Assembly (NCBI GenBank): GCA_938003835.1
Contig: CALKXJ010000037.1
Location: 1 to 59,228, forward strand
Source: an uncultured Bryobacteraceae bacterium
GTDB taxonomy: Bacteria; Acidobacteriota; Terriglobia; Bryobacterales; Bryobacteraceae
DNA length: 59,228 nucleotides
Direction of reading: 5' to 3'
This document shows, one piece after another, positions 24,135 to 33,432 of the stretch. Numbering within the stretch: the stretch's first letter is position 1; every line of letters begins with the position of its first letter. Made by a program: the position numbers and the translations under genes. The notes under the pieces were generated by a model, which worked only from the letters and a program-made list of their open reading frames with translations, ran no database searches and was not told the origin of the DNA.

Positions 24135-25604
24135 ATGCGGGCGCTGGTGCTGCTGGTGAGCTCGGCCGCCTTAGCCCCGGCGGCGCTGCCTCCGGCGATC
24201 GAGCGATACCTGCGCGCCGAGATGGAGCGCAACCAGATCCCGGGATTGGCCGTGGCCGTGGTGAAGCGCGGCGGCGCCGTCGAGCTGGCCGCTTACGGTC
24301 TCCGCAACCTCGCCACCGGTGAGCCGATGACGGTGGAGACGCCCGTGGAGCTGGCCTCCGTCAGCAAGCCCTTCACCGCCCTGGCCGTTTATGAGCTGGC
24401 CCGCTCCGGGCGGCTGCGCCTCGATGCCGCCGTGGTGGAATATCTGCCCGAGTTCCGCATCAGAGGGGGCGCCCAGTCCCGGCCTATCCTGGTGCGTCAC
24501 CTGCTCGAACACACGAGCGGCTTGAGCCGGCGCGATGATTTCCTGGTGCCTTGTTGCGGCCGCCCGGAAGCCGGGGACCTGGCGATCGCCGTCGGGCGGA
24601 TGGCGGGCGCCCGCCTGCGCCGCGAGCCGGGCCAGGCCTTCAGCTACGCCAATAGCAATTACGTCCTGCTGGCGGCCTTGATCGAGCGAGTCGGCGGAGA
24701 ACCCTTCCCCCTTTTCATGCGCCGGCACGTCTTCGCGACGCTGGGCATGGAGCGCACCACTCTCGATGAAGCTGAAGCGCAGAGCTGGGGCAAAGCGGCG
24801 GGCTACGAATGGCGCTGGGGGCGCCTGGAACGTGCAAGCACCGCTTTCTCGGGCTGGTACGGCGCCTCGCAGATGAAGTCGACAGCAGCCGACATGGCGA
24901 AATTCCTGAGTGCGATGCTTGGCGAGCGCGGGGCCGCTTGCCGGGAGGCGCTCGAGGGAGCCCGCAAAGCAGGCGCGCGCCGCTACGGCTGGGGCTGGTT
25001 CGCCGATCCGGCCGCGCCTTGGCTCGGGGGTCAGCCGGTGCTCGAGCACGGCGGCGACATCTGGAGCGGGAACGCGGCGGTGCTGGTGGCGCCGGAGTCA
25101 GGTCTGGGCGTGGCCATTCTGATCAACGCCGGAGTGCGGCGCGCTCAGACGATGGCGCGCGCCCTCACGCTCGGCGCGCTCGGGCGGGGAGTGCCGCCGG
25201 CCGCCCGCGCGAGCTTCTCGGAGCGGCCGGATAACTGGGCGATGGTGCTTGCCGTCGCTTCGGTTGTAATCGGCCTGGCGGCGGTGGTCTGGGCCCGGCA
25301 GATCTGGGGCGATCTGCGGGGCGGCGAGCGGCGACTCGGCCTTCCGGCGGGATTCTGGGAACGCGCCCGTTGCGCGTTGATGGGCGGGATGGCGCTCTAT
25401 CTGATCGTGCTCCCCGCCACGGCCGCCATGCCCCCTCTGCGGGCCCTGCCGGCCAGTCTCCGCCTGAGCTTGCCTTTGCTGTGCGCCACCGTCGCTCTCC
25501 TCCTGCTGGTGGTGACGCTCGCCGGGCTGGCGCCTAGGAGGACGCGACGGCCGCGGCCAGGGCCGCCGGCACGCCGGTACGGTAGCTGGGGTAGCGCAGC
25601 GTGA
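24135..25604 (+). CDS. Beta-lactamase-fold serine hydrolase with C-terminal membrane segments
   Basis: A 489-residue protein. A signal peptide (MRALVLLVSSAALAPAA) leads a class C beta-lactamase/DD-peptidase-like domain (about 20-340). The nucleophile motif is SVSK (residues 76-79) and the tyrosine motif YANSN lies in FSYANSNY; the third motif is probably LEHGGD. After residue 365 come three hydrophobic segments that would anchor it with the catalytic domain outside. Such proteins range from esterases to D-aminopeptidases, so the substrate is open. Its last 71 bases overlap, tail to tail, the gene on the opposite strand. Confidence 0.85.
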   Translation: MRALVLLVSSAALAPAALPPAIERYLRAEMERNQIPGLAVAVVKRGGAVELAAYGLRNLATGEPMTVETPVELASVSKPFTALAVYELARSGRLRLDAAVVEYLPEFRIRGGAQSRPILVRHLLEHTSGLSRRDDFLVPCCGRPEAGDLAIAVGRMAGARLRREPGQAFSYANSNYVLLAALIERVGGEPFPLFMRRHVFATLGMERTTLDEAEAQSWGKAAGYEWRWGRLERASTAFSGWYGASQMKSTAADMAKFLSAMLGERGAACREALEGARKAGARRYGWGWFADPAAPWLGGQPVLEHGGDIWSGNAAVLVAPESGLGVAILINAGVRRAQTMARALTLGALGRGVPPAARASFSERPDNWAMVLAVASVVIGLAAVVWARQIWGDLRGGERRLGLPAGFWERARCALMGGMALYLIVLPATAAMPPLRALPASLRLSLPLLCATVALLLLVVTLAGLAPRRTRRPRPGPPARRYGSWGSAA

Positions 25605-26388
25605 GGCTGAGCAGGCGGAGGATCGCCCGGCCGTCGACGCGGCGGTCGACCTGGCGCGTGCGGTGAAGCGCGGCCGGGTCCGCCGGCTCCGGCAAGGGCA
25701 GACCCAGAAGGCTGGCGCAGAAGGCGGCCATCAGGCGCGAACTACAGGGTTCCTCGTCGGCCACCGGATAGGCGCCGGTGATCTCGGAGGCGAGCGCTGC
25801 TTGGCAAATCGCCGCCAGATCGTCGACGTGGATGCGGCTGACAAAGTTCGCGCCGTCGCCCGCCAAGCGATAGCGCCCCAGGCGGATCGACTCATGCACG
25901 CCGCGGCCGGGCCCGTAGATGGCGGCAGGGCGTAACACGAGCGCCGGCCAGTCGCCGCCGAGGACTGCCTGCTCGGCCTCGACGCGGAGCCGCTCGCGCC
26001 CGCCGAGCGGAGCGACGGGCGTCGTTTCGTCGACGACGCGCGCAGCGCCATAGACGCCGGTCGTCGACAGATATACCAGGCGCCGGATCCGCCCGCTCAG
26101 GGCTTCGAGCAGCCGCGGCGTCGGATCGAGCGGGCCTTCAGGCCCATCCACCACCGGGATCGAATGCAGCACGCGCACCGGCTCCGCCACCGCCTGCCGG
26201 AGCCGCCGAAGCGTCTCCGGCTCGAAGACATCGAGCCGCAGGACGACTCCGCCGAGCGCGGCAATCTCCTCGAGCTTCCGAGGGTCCCGCGTGGTGGCGA
26301 GCACCGGAACGCCCCGGCCGAGAAAGCGGCGGGCCACACGGCGGCCAGTGTAGCCGCAACCGAGGATCAGAACTGGCAGGGTCTCCAT
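25534..26388 (-). CDS. NAD-dependent epimerase/SDR protein (YeeZ-like)
   Basis: A 284-residue Rossmann-fold protein. The dinucleotide site is LILGCGYTGRRVA at residues 7-19, and LVYLSTTGVYG contains the Ser/Thr and Tyr of an extended SDR, although the usual YxxxK lysine is not obvious (GAARVVDE follows). RPAAIYGPGRG is the next family block. It resembles YeeZ-type proteins of unknown substrate. It overlaps the end of the serine hydrolase gene and diverges from the glycogen debranching gene. Confidence 0.8.
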   Translation of the reverse strand: METLPVLILGCGYTGRRVARRFLGRGVPVLATTRDPRKLEEIAALGGVVLRLDVFEPETLRRLRQAVAEPVRVLHSIPVVDGPEGPLDPTPRLLEALSGRIRRLVYLSTTGVYGAARVVDETTPVAPLGGRERLRVEAEQAVLGGDWPALVLRPAAIYGPGRGVHESIRLGRYRLAGDGANFVSRIHVDDLAAICQAALASEITGAYPVADEEPCSSRLMAAFCASLLGLPLPEPADPAALHRTRQVDRRVDGRAILRLLSLTLRYPSYRTGVPAALAAAVASS

Positions 26389-26442
26389 TCGGCCTCTTCC
26401 AGTTCCATCCTAGCGTCAAGCTTTGCCGCAGCCTGCCGATCG

Positions 26443-26448
26443 TATAAT
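26443..26448 (+). promoter_or_regulatory. Candidate -10 box for glgX
   Basis: A perfect consensus TATAAT lies at 26443-26448, 33 bases before the ATG at 26482. No good -35 box is seen (TTTGCC at 26422-26427, 15-base spacing). Confidence 0.55.
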
Positions 26449-26481
26449 GGGCGATTGCGAAGCGGCAACGTAGCGGTTGCG

Positions 26482-28554
26482 ATGCAGGTTCCCTGGAGAA
26501 GACCGCTCGCCTTCGATGAGTGGGATCGTGAAGAGGGCTCGCCCGTACCCCTGGGCGTCACCTGGGTGGAAGAGCACCGGGGCTTCAACTTCGCGCTCTA
26601 TTCCAAATACGCCACCGGCGTGACGCTGCTGCTGTATCGGGAAAGTGATCCGGCGCGTCCGGTGCGCGTCTACCGGCTGGATCCGAAACGCAACAAGAGC
26701 GGCCGGACCTGGCACTGTTGGGTCCCCGAGGAGGAACTCCATGGGGCGACGCTATACGCCTACCGGGTGGAGGGGCCCTTCGAGCCCGCCGAGGGCCACC
26801 GCTTCGATCCGACCAAGATCCTGCTCGATCCCTTCGCCAAGAGTGTTTATTTCCCGCCGACCTTCGACCGGGAGGCGGCGCGGCGGCCCGGACCCAATGA
26901 CGGCAAGGCGCCGCTCGGGCTGCTGCTCAAAGGGGAGTCGCACTTTGACTGGGGCCCGGCGCCCCGCCCCAAGCACGCGCACGACCTGGTGGTCTACGAA
27001 CTCCACGTCAAGGGTTTCACGGCACGGCCGAACTCAGGCGTCAGCGCCGGCAAGCGAGGCACTTTTGCCGGCCTGACCGAGAAGATCCCCTACCTTCAGC
27101 AGCTCGGCGTCACCGCCGTCGAACTGATGCCGGTCCACCAGTTCGACCCGCAGGAGGCCAACTACTGGGGCTATATGACGCTCAACTTCTTTGCGCCTCA
27201 TAAGGCCTACGGTAACGGCGAGCCGGTGGAGGAATTTCGCCAGATGGTGAAGGCTTTCCATGAGGCAGGCATCGAAGTCTGGATCGACGTCGTCTACAAC
27301 CACACCTGCGAGGGAGACGAGAACGGGCCGACCTACAGTTTCCGCGGCATCGACAACCGTTCTTATTACCTGCTGACGGCCGACCGCCGTCATTACCGCA
27401 ATGACTCCGGTTGCGGCAATACGCTGCGCTGCGACCATCCAGCGGTTCGAGCCCTGGTGCTCGAGAGTTTGCGCTTCTGGGCGGACCAGATGCGGGTGGA
27501 CGGTTTCCGCTTCGACCTGGCCTCGATCCTGACGCGGCGCTCCGACGGAAGCCTGAATCTGGACAATCCGCCCCTGATTACGGAGATCGGATTTCTCGCT
27601 GCGCGCACCGGCTCGCGCCTGGTGGCCGAAGCCTGGGACATCAACTCCTATCTGCTCGGCCGCAGCTTCCCCGGCATCCACTGGTTGCAGTGGAACGGAA
27701 AGTTCCGCGACGACATCCGCGACTTCGTGCGCGGCGAGCCGGGCAAAGTGGGAGCGATGATGCAACGGCTCTATGGGAGCGACGACCTATTCCCGGACAA
27801 CCTTCCGGACGCCTACCGGCCGGTCCAAAGCCTGAACTTCGTCACCTCCCATGACGGCTTCTGCCTCTACGATCTTGTCTCCTATAACCGCAAACACAAC
27901 GAGGCCAACGGCCACGACAACCGCGACGGCACCGACGACAACCGGAGCTGGAACTGCGGCTGGGAGGGCGACCAGGGCGCTCCGGCCGAAGTGCTGGCGC
28001 TGCGGCGCCGGCAGGTCAAGAACTTCTTCACGCTGCTGATGCTCGCCAACGGCACGCCGATGTTCTGCGCGGGCGACGAGTTCTTGCACACGCAGAAAGG
28101 CAACAACAACCCTTACAACCAGGACAACGAGACCACCTGGCTCGACTGGGACCGGCTCGAGCGCAACCGCGACATCTTTCGCTTTTTTCGACTCATGATC
28201 GCCTTCCGCAAGGCGCACCGCTCGATTGCGCGCAGCCGTTTCTGGCGCCAGGACGTCACCTGGTACGGGCTGGGCCGCCAGGTGGACTTCTCGCCCGAGT
28301 CGCGCGCCTTCGCCTACTGCCTGCATGGGGCCGCCGTCGGCGACGGCGATCTGTACGTGATGGTCAACGCGCACGCCGAGGAGCGTTGCTTCCGGATCCA
28401 AGAGGGTGCAGCGGGCCAGTGGCGGCGCGTGGTGGACACCTCGCTGCCCAGCCCGGAGGACATCGCCGAGCCGGGCGCAGAGGAACCTCTGGCGAAGCTC
28501 CGCTACACGGCGGCGCCGCGGAGCGTCGTCGTCCTCTACCGCGATCCTTCCTGA
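26482..28554 (+). CDS. glgX: Glycogen debranching enzyme (GlgX, GH13 isoamylase type)
   Basis: A 690-residue enzyme that hydrolyses alpha-1,6 branches of glycogen or limit dextrin. The N-terminal CBM48-like domain has FNFALYSKYATGVTLLLY. The GH13 barrel carries VTAVELMPVHQF, DVVYNHTCEG, nucleophile Asp345 in GFRFDLAS, acid/base Glu383 in VAEAWD and Asp458 in TSHDGF. Length and C-terminal beta domain fit the family. No other glycogen genes are adjacent; a glucose-1-phosphatase-like HAD gene is 21 kb away. Confidence 0.93.
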   Translation: MQVPWRRPLAFDEWDREEGSPVPLGVTWVEEHRGFNFALYSKYATGVTLLLYRESDPARPVRVYRLDPKRNKSGRTWHCWVPEEELHGATLYAYRVEGPFEPAEGHRFDPTKILLDPFAKSVYFPPTFDREAARRPGPNDGKAPLGLLLKGESHFDWGPAPRPKHAHDLVVYELHVKGFTARPNSGVSAGKRGTFAGLTEKIPYLQQLGVTAVELMPVHQFDPQEANYWGYMTLNFFAPHKAYGNGEPVEEFRQMVKAFHEAGIEVWIDVVYNHTCEGDENGPTYSFRGIDNRSYYLLTADRRHYRNDSGCGNTLRCDHPAVRALVLESLRFWADQMRVDGFRFDLASILTRRSDGSLNLDNPPLITEIGFLAARTGSRLVAEAWDINSYLLGRSFPGIHWLQWNGKFRDDIRDFVRGEPGKVGAMMQRLYGSDDLFPDNLPDAYRPVQSLNFVTSHDGFCLYDLVSYNRKHNEANGHDNRDGTDDNRSWNCGWEGDQGAPAEVLALRRRQVKNFFTLLMLANGTPMFCAGDEFLHTQKGNNNPYNQDNETTWLDWDRLERNRDIFRFFRLMIAFRKAHRSIARSRFWRQDVTWYGLGRQVDFSPESRAFAYCLHGAAVGDGDLYVMVNAHAEERCFRIQEGAAGQWRRVVDTSLPSPEDIAEPGAEEPLAKLRYTAAPRSVVVLYRDPS

Positions 28555-28598
28555 AATTCCCCGATCTTCGGCGGGCCTGCCAGAGGGGGGCGACCGCG

Positions 28599-28862
28599 TC
28601 AAGGGATCGTTTGCGCGATCCCCTCGTCGTTCAGGGCCGGATAAATATCGAACGAGAGCAGATCCGACCACTGTTGCGCCCACCGGGCGAGCGCCAGCGG
28701 GTCGTCGGTCTCGGCCGCGCAAACTCCCTGGTTCCTCCCGATGCCGAACCAACGGCCCAGCATCCGCACGCCCTCCGGCGGAAGGCCGCCGGTTTGCTTG
28801 AATCGCGCCTGAACGGCGTCCCGATGCTCGGGTTTGAAAGTCCAGGCGACTACGTAGATCAT
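28599..28862 (-). CDS. DUF3303 small protein
   Basis: An 87-residue protein that matches the DUF3303 pattern: MIYVVAWTFKPEHRDAV, then RWFGIGRNQGVCAAETDDP and a C-terminal WSDLLSFDIYPALND. A strong AGGGAGGGAA ribosome binding site precedes the start. Members are ferredoxin-like-fold proteins of unknown role. It converges on glgX with 44 bases between stops. Confidence 0.75.
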   Translation of the reverse strand: MIYVVAWTFKPEHRDAVQARFKQTGGLPPEGVRMLGRWFGIGRNQGVCAAETDDPLALARWAQQWSDLLSFDIYPALNDEGIAQTIP

Positions 28863-29070
28863 CGGTTCCCTCCCTGGCGGCCGGAGATCGCGATTGCGCC
28901 CTCCGATCTGCCGGCGGCCGCTTCAAGTCTACACCTGGCGTTGGCGGGAGAGCAAACCAGGTGTCATCGAAGAGCTCTCTGCGCATCCGCACGCATCCTC
29001 GCCGGCCGTGGACGCAACCACTCGCCCGGGCTCTTTGCGATAAGCTGAGCAGAGTCGCAGGAGGTTCCAC
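28863..29070. other. Divergent intergenic region
   Basis: About 208 bases between the DUF3303 gene (-) and the isomerase gene (+). Apart from the two ribosome binding sites (CAGGAGG at 29058-29064 on the plus strand), no confident promoter pair, palindrome or RNA is seen. Confidence 0.4.
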
Positions 29071-30018
29071 ATGAGCAAGCGCACATCCATCGGTTCCTGG
29101 GCCTTCACCATTGGCCCCTATGCGAGCAATCCCATCGACTTCGACACGGTTTGCGACAAGCTGAAAGAGCTCGGCTTCGACGGCGTCGAGCTGGGCGCCT
29201 TCCCGCCCCACCCGAACCCGGGCAACCCCGCCGGCTCGAACGAGAACTGGCCGGGGGCGATGCCGGAGAAGTCCCAGCGCGAAGAGTTGAAGGCGCGCAT
29301 GGCCGAGCGCGGCCTCGGCTTCAGCGGCATCGCCGCCAACCTCTGGGGCGAGAAGCTCATCAACACCGACGATCAGACGAAATACATCGAAGAGTTCCGC
29401 AAGAATTCCGAGTTTGCCCGCGACCTGGGCATCCAGACGATTCGCGTCGACACCGTCCAGCCGCCGACGATCCTGCGCGAGGTCGACTACCAGACCGCCT
29501 TCGACCGCGTGGTACGCACCTGGAAGGTCTGCTGCGACATCGCGCGCGACAACGGGCAGTGGGTGGTCTGGGAGTTCGAGCCGGGCTTTGCCTTCAACAA
29601 GCCGAGCGACATCGTCCGCATTCACGACGCCGTGGGCAAGGACAACTTCGGCATCCTCTACGACACCTGCCACGGGCAGATGGTAGGCGTCATCGGGGCG
29701 CGCCAGGAGGGCGAAAAGGAGGTCTTTCCCTCCCAGCTCGATCTGATCCGCAAGCTGGACGGCCGCATTTTTCATCTGCACCTGATCGACTCCGACAACA
29801 CCTGCCACAAAGATGCCTCCGGGCAGGACGAGACCTCGGCCCATCCGCCCTTTGGCCTGGGCGTGTTGAACTTCGACGAGATCATGCCCGAGCTGGTCAA
29901 GGCGGCACGCCTGCCCCATGACTGGTGGACGCTGGATCTGTGCTTCTGGCCCGACGCCTGGGCGGCGACGGCTGCGTGCAAGACGAAGCTCGACGAGTTG
30001 ATTCTCAAGTACGGTTGA
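29071..30018 (+). CDS. Sugar phosphate isomerase/epimerase-like TIM-barrel protein
   Basis: A 315-residue protein of the xylose-isomerase-like AP-endonuclease-2 fold. Blocks include [23 protein letters not shown] (metal-binding Glu), [10 protein letters not shown] (Asp and His ligands), [11 protein letters not shown] and a late Glu in NFDEIMPEL. It lacks a signal peptide, so it acts in the cytoplasm. The GGAGG at 29060-29064 is well placed for ATG 29071. It is 11 bases from a Gfo/Idh oxidoreductase, the usual partner in inositol- and sugar-acid catabolic loci; the substrate is unknown. Confidence 0.82.
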   Translation: MSKRTSIGSWAFTIGPYASNPIDFDTVCDKLKELGFDGVELGAFPPHPNPGNPAGSNENWPGAMPEKSQREELKARMAERGLGFSGIAANLWGEKLINTDDQTKYIEEFRKNSEFARDLGIQTIRVDTVQPPTILREVDYQTAFDRVVRTWKVCCDIARDNGQWVVWEFEPGFAFNKPSDIVRIHDAVGKDNFGILYDTCHGQMVGVIGARQEGEKEVFPSQLDLIRKLDGRIFHLHLIDSDNTCHKDASGQDETSAHPPFGLGVLNFDEIMPELVKAARLPHDWWTLDLCFWPDAWAATAACKTKLDELILKYG

Positions 30019-30029
30019 AAGGAGTCGTT

Positions 30030-31196
30030 ATGGCCAAGGAACTTCGCGTTGCCATGATCGGCTACGGCTTCATGGGCCGGGCCCATTCGAACGCCTACAA
30101 GCGTCTGAACGATTTCTTCCCGGTCGAACACCGGCCGGTGCTCAAGGTGGCCGTGGGGCGCAACGCCGAGAAGGTCAAGGCATTTGCCGACACCTGGGGC
30201 TACGAGCGCATCGAGACGGACTGGCGCAAGGCGGTCGAGGCACCCGATGTCGATCTGGTCGACATCGGAACGCCCAACGACACCCATCATGACATCGCTA
30301 TCGCCGCCGCGCGCGCCGGCAAGATGGTGCTGTGCGAAAAGCCGCTGGCCATGAACGTGCGCGAGGCTGAGGAGATGGTCCGCGCCGTCGAGGAGGCCGG
30401 CGTCCCCAACATGGTCTGGTTCAACTATCGCCGCGTGCCCTCGATCGCGCTGGCCAAACAGATCATCGACGAAGGCCGGATCGGCCGGCCGTTTCATTAC
30501 CGGGCCACGTATTTGCAGGACTGGACGATCTCACCGGAGGTCCCGCAGGGCGGCGCGGCGTTGTGGCGGCTCGATGTCAACGTCGCCGGCTCCGGCGTCA
30601 CCGGAGACCTGCTGGCGCACTCGATCGACACCGCCATGTGGCTTAACGGCCCCATCACGCGCGTGGTCGCCAGGACGGAGACCTTCGTCAAGGAGCGGCT
30701 TCATCAGGTTACCGGCAAAGTCGAGCCGGTGGGCATCGACGACGCGTGCCTGTTCCTGGCCGAGTTCGCCAACGGCTCGCTGGGGACCTTCGAGTCGACG
30801 CGCTACGCCCGCGGCCGCAAGAACTTCAACACGTTCGAGCTTAACGGCGCCGACGGCAGCCTCTACTTCGATCTCGAAGAGCCCGAGTATCTGCAATTCT
30901 TCGAGTACAAGCAGTTGCAATCGGGCAAGAAGACCGAGTCGCACCTGACCGGCTGGCGCAAGATCCACACCACGAACTCTGAGCACCCCTATATGAAGTA
31001 CTACTGGGTGCCGGGCACCTGCATCGGCTACGAGCACACGTTCCTGAACGCCCTGGCCGACTTCGTCATGGGCATCGAGTCCGGCAAACCGACCCAGCCC
31101 GACTTCCGCAACGCCCTTCAGACGCAGAGGGTCTGCGACGCGGTGCTCGAGTCGGCGCGCACGGGCCGCTGGGTCCAGACCGGCGTCGAGCTGTGA
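30030..31196 (+). CDS. Gfo/Idh/MocA-family oxidoreductase (cytoplasmic)
   Basis: A 388-residue NAD(P)-dependent dehydrogenase-like protein without a signal peptide. The cofactor site is [17 protein letters not shown] (residues 7-23), the active-site Lys is in [10 protein letters not shown], and the domain-2 His/Asp-type segment is [17 protein letters not shown] 30030 follows AAAGGAG. Its stop overlaps the start of the first glycosyltransferase by four bases, coupling sugar redox chemistry to glycosylation. Confidence 0.85.
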   Translation: MAKELRVAMIGYGFMGRAHSNAYKRLNDFFPVEHRPVLKVAVGRNAEKVKAFADTWGYERIETDWRKAVEAPDVDLVDIGTPNDTHHDIAIAAARAGKMVLCEKPLAMNVREAEEMVRAVEEAGVPNMVWFNYRRVPSIALAKQIIDEGRIGRPFHYRATYLQDWTISPEVPQGGAALWRLDVNVAGSGVTGDLLAHSIDTAMWLNGPITRVVARTETFVKERLHQVTGKVEPVGIDDACLFLAEFANGSLGTFESTRYARGRKNFNTFELNGADGSLYFDLEEPEYLQFFEYKQLQSGKKTESHLTGWRKIHTTNSEHPYMKYYWVPGTCIGYEHTFLNALADFVMGIESGKPTQPDFRNALQTQRVCDAVLESARTGRWVQTGVEL

Positions 31197-32293
31197 AGTG
31201 GAGCGCCGCGCTTCGGCAGGCCGGCTGGGTGGCTCTCAGCCGGGTCCGGGCCGAGATGCGCAAGGCACGGGGCACGCTCGAGTATCCGTGGCGGCGAAGG
31301 CGGCTGGAGAGCTCGCTCGAAGTTCTCCGCCTGCGCACGGACACCGAACGCAGGCCTGACCGATGTGTGGTCGTCACCCTCGTGCGGGACGGGGAGACCT
31401 GGATCGAGCCGTGGCTCGAGCACTACCTCAGGCTCGGCGCCGACGAGATCGTGGTGCTCGACAACGGCTCGATCGACCGCACCGTGGAGCTCGCGCTCGC
31501 CGAGCCGCACGCCACCGTGCTGCGCTCGCGGCTGCCGTTCCGCGCCTACGATTCGGTCTTCAAACGCTTCCTCATCGAACGCTTCGGCGAAGGACGCTGG
31601 TGCCTGCTTGCCGACATCGATGAGTTTTTCGATTACCCGTTCTCGGGCGAGTTGCCGTTTCCGCGCTTCCTCAAGTATCTCAACGGCCGCGGCTACACGG
31701 CCGTGATGGCCACCATGCTGGATCTGTTCGCCGACGGGCCCTCACATACCTGGCCGGCCGGCGGGCGCGAGCTGCTCGAGCGCTGCGTCTGGTACGACTT
31801 GAGCAGCCTGGTGCCGTCACGGCCCTGGCGCCTTCACCTGCGCAACCGTTTTGCCGATCGCGAGATGCCGTTCTACCGTGGCGGGATCATGTACCAGGCC
31901 TTCGGCGTGAGGGCCGTGGCCACGAAGTTCCCGCTGATCCACTACCGCCTGGGCGGCCGGCTCGACCTGCGCCGTCACGGCCACTTCTGCCGCGGCGCGC
32001 ACGTGGCCGACGTCTCCGCCGTGCTCTACCATTACAAGTACGACCGCCGATTCGGCGAGCGCTGCCGGACGTTCGTCGAGCGGGGTCAGCACTTGGATCG
32101 GGCGGGTCTTTATCGCGTCGTGTTGAAGCATCTCACCGCTAGCGGTGAACTGGTCCTTCGCCGCCCGACGGCGCGCCGCCTCGAGCACGTCAACCAGCTT
32201 GTCGACGAAGGCTTGCTCCGGGTGTCCGACGCCTACCGCGCTTACGTCCGCATGCATCCAACAGCAGCTTCGATCGAGATGATGCAGCCGTAA
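31193..32293 (+). CDS. Family 2-like glycosyltransferase (first of a tandem pair)
   Basis: A 366-residue protein starting at GTG 31193 inside the preceding stop. It resembles the Glyco_tranf_2_4/GT92-like group: [21 protein letters not shown] (58-78), [29 protein letters not shown] and the metal-binding DxD in DIDEFFDYP (Asp141, Asp143). The C-terminal part contains [18 protein letters not shown] and [20 protein letters not shown]. No membrane segment is seen. It probably adds a sugar to a surface glycan; donor and acceptor are unknown. A diverged copy follows after 45 bases. Confidence 0.82.
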   Translation: MKWSAALRQAGWVALSRVRAEMRKARGTLEYPWRRRRLESSLEVLRLRTDTERRPDRCVVVTLVRDGETWIEPWLEHYLRLGADEIVVLDNGSIDRTVELALAEPHATVLRSRLPFRAYDSVFKRFLIERFGEGRWCLLADIDEFFDYPFSGELPFPRFLKYLNGRGYTAVMATMLDLFADGPSHTWPAGGRELLERCVWYDLSSLVPSRPWRLHLRNRFADREMPFYRGGIMYQAFGVRAVATKFPLIHYRLGGRLDLRRHGHFCRGAHVADVSAVLYHYKYDRRFGERCRTFVERGQHLDRAGLYRVVLKHLTASGELVLRRPTARRLEHVNQLVDEGLLRVSDAYRAYVRMHPTAASIEMMQP

Positions 32294-32338
32294 CGCCGGA
32301 CGCGGCCTCGTCATCGAATCTCAAGTGGGGAGCCGCGG

Positions 32339-33426
32339 GTGAGGGTTCCGGCCTCCGCGCTCGAGATATGGGCTGCGTTCCGCCGCCGTGACTCCGGCTT
32401 GATGTGGCGGCAGTTGCGCGCCGTCTATCGCCGAGTTCGCCGGCAGGCGCTATGGCCGTTCCGGCGCCGCCAGATCGAAGGCAACCTGGAGGTTCTCCGA
32501 ACAACAAAGGAACCCCCGGCGAGGGCCGACCCGTGTGTGGTCGTCACGCTCGTTCGCGACAACGAGCCGATCGTCGAGCCGTTCCTTGACCACTGTCTGG
32601 GCCCGGGAGCGGCCCGCATCGTTCTGCTCGATAACGGCTCGCGCGACAGCACCGTAACGCGGGTGCTCCGCTACGACCGGGTCGAGCTGGTGCGCTGCAC
32701 TCTTCCGTTCCACATCTATGAACACGAGCTGAAACGTTTCCTGATCGAGCGCTACGGCGACGGCTGCTGGTGCCTGCTTGTCGACGTGGACGAGTTCTTC
32801 GCCTATCCCGCCTCGAACAAGCTGCCCTTCGCGGCGCTACTGGAGTACCTGGACGGCCGACAGTTCACCGCGGTCGCCGCCCTGGTGCTCGATCTGTTCC
32901 CCGACGGCCCGCTTGAAACGTGGCCCGGAGCAGGCCGGGAGGCGATTAGGGCGTGCGTGTGGTACGACCCGGCAAGCTTTCGTCCCTGGCATTTCCCCTG
33001 GCTGAGAAGCGTAAACCGCTTTGCCGACCCGGAAATGCCTCTGCGGCAGGGCGGGATCCGCGAGAGATCCTTGGGCCGGCTCACCGTCACCGCCAAGTTC
33101 CCCCTGCTTCGCTACCGCTCCGGGGGGCCGCTCCAGTTGCGCGAGCTCGAGCACACCGCCCGGGGCGCCTACGTCGCCGATGTGTCGGCTGTGCTGCGCC
33201 ACTACAAGTTTGACCGCGCGTTCCTGGAGCGCTGGCGCACCGCCGCCAGGCTGGGTCGCCACGGCGCGCACATCAAGGACTAACAGGCGGCCCGCCTGCT
33301 CCCGATAAACCCGCAGCTCGTGGCCCGACCGCGAGGCGGCTAATCTGCGTTGACCAGCTCGTCGACGACGGCCTGTTGCGCGTCTCCGAGCCCTACCGCG
33401 CCTTTGTCGCGCAACGGGAAAACTGA
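32339..33426 (+). pseudogene. Second glycosyltransferase of the pair, C-terminus broken by a stop and a frameshift
   Basis: GTG 32339 opens a frame of 314 residues to TAA 33281-33283. It parallels the upstream gene throughout: [55 protein letters not shown]. Homology does not end at the stop. The same frame continues QAARLLPINPQLVAR to about 33321, then one base of shift gives PTARRL and VDQLVDDGLLRVSEPYRAFV up to TGA 33424-33426, matching [21 protein letters not shown] of the first copy. About 45 C-terminal residues are therefore lost. The catalytic core is intact, so the truncated product could still work; I cannot decide. Confidence 0.8.
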
Positions 33427-33432
33427 GGCCGG

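Noticed and set aside
28603-28623. Hairpin GGGATCG / CGATCCC near the end of the DUF3303 gene as a terminator
   Set aside because: It lies within the coding sequence and has no T-run in either direction. A codon-level coincidence is as likely.
27787-29919. 710-codon minus-strand frame across the glgX end, DUF3303 and the isomerase gene
   Set aside because: It crosses three well-supported genes and an intergenic region, has no recognisable domain, and changes character at each boundary as expected of a shadow.
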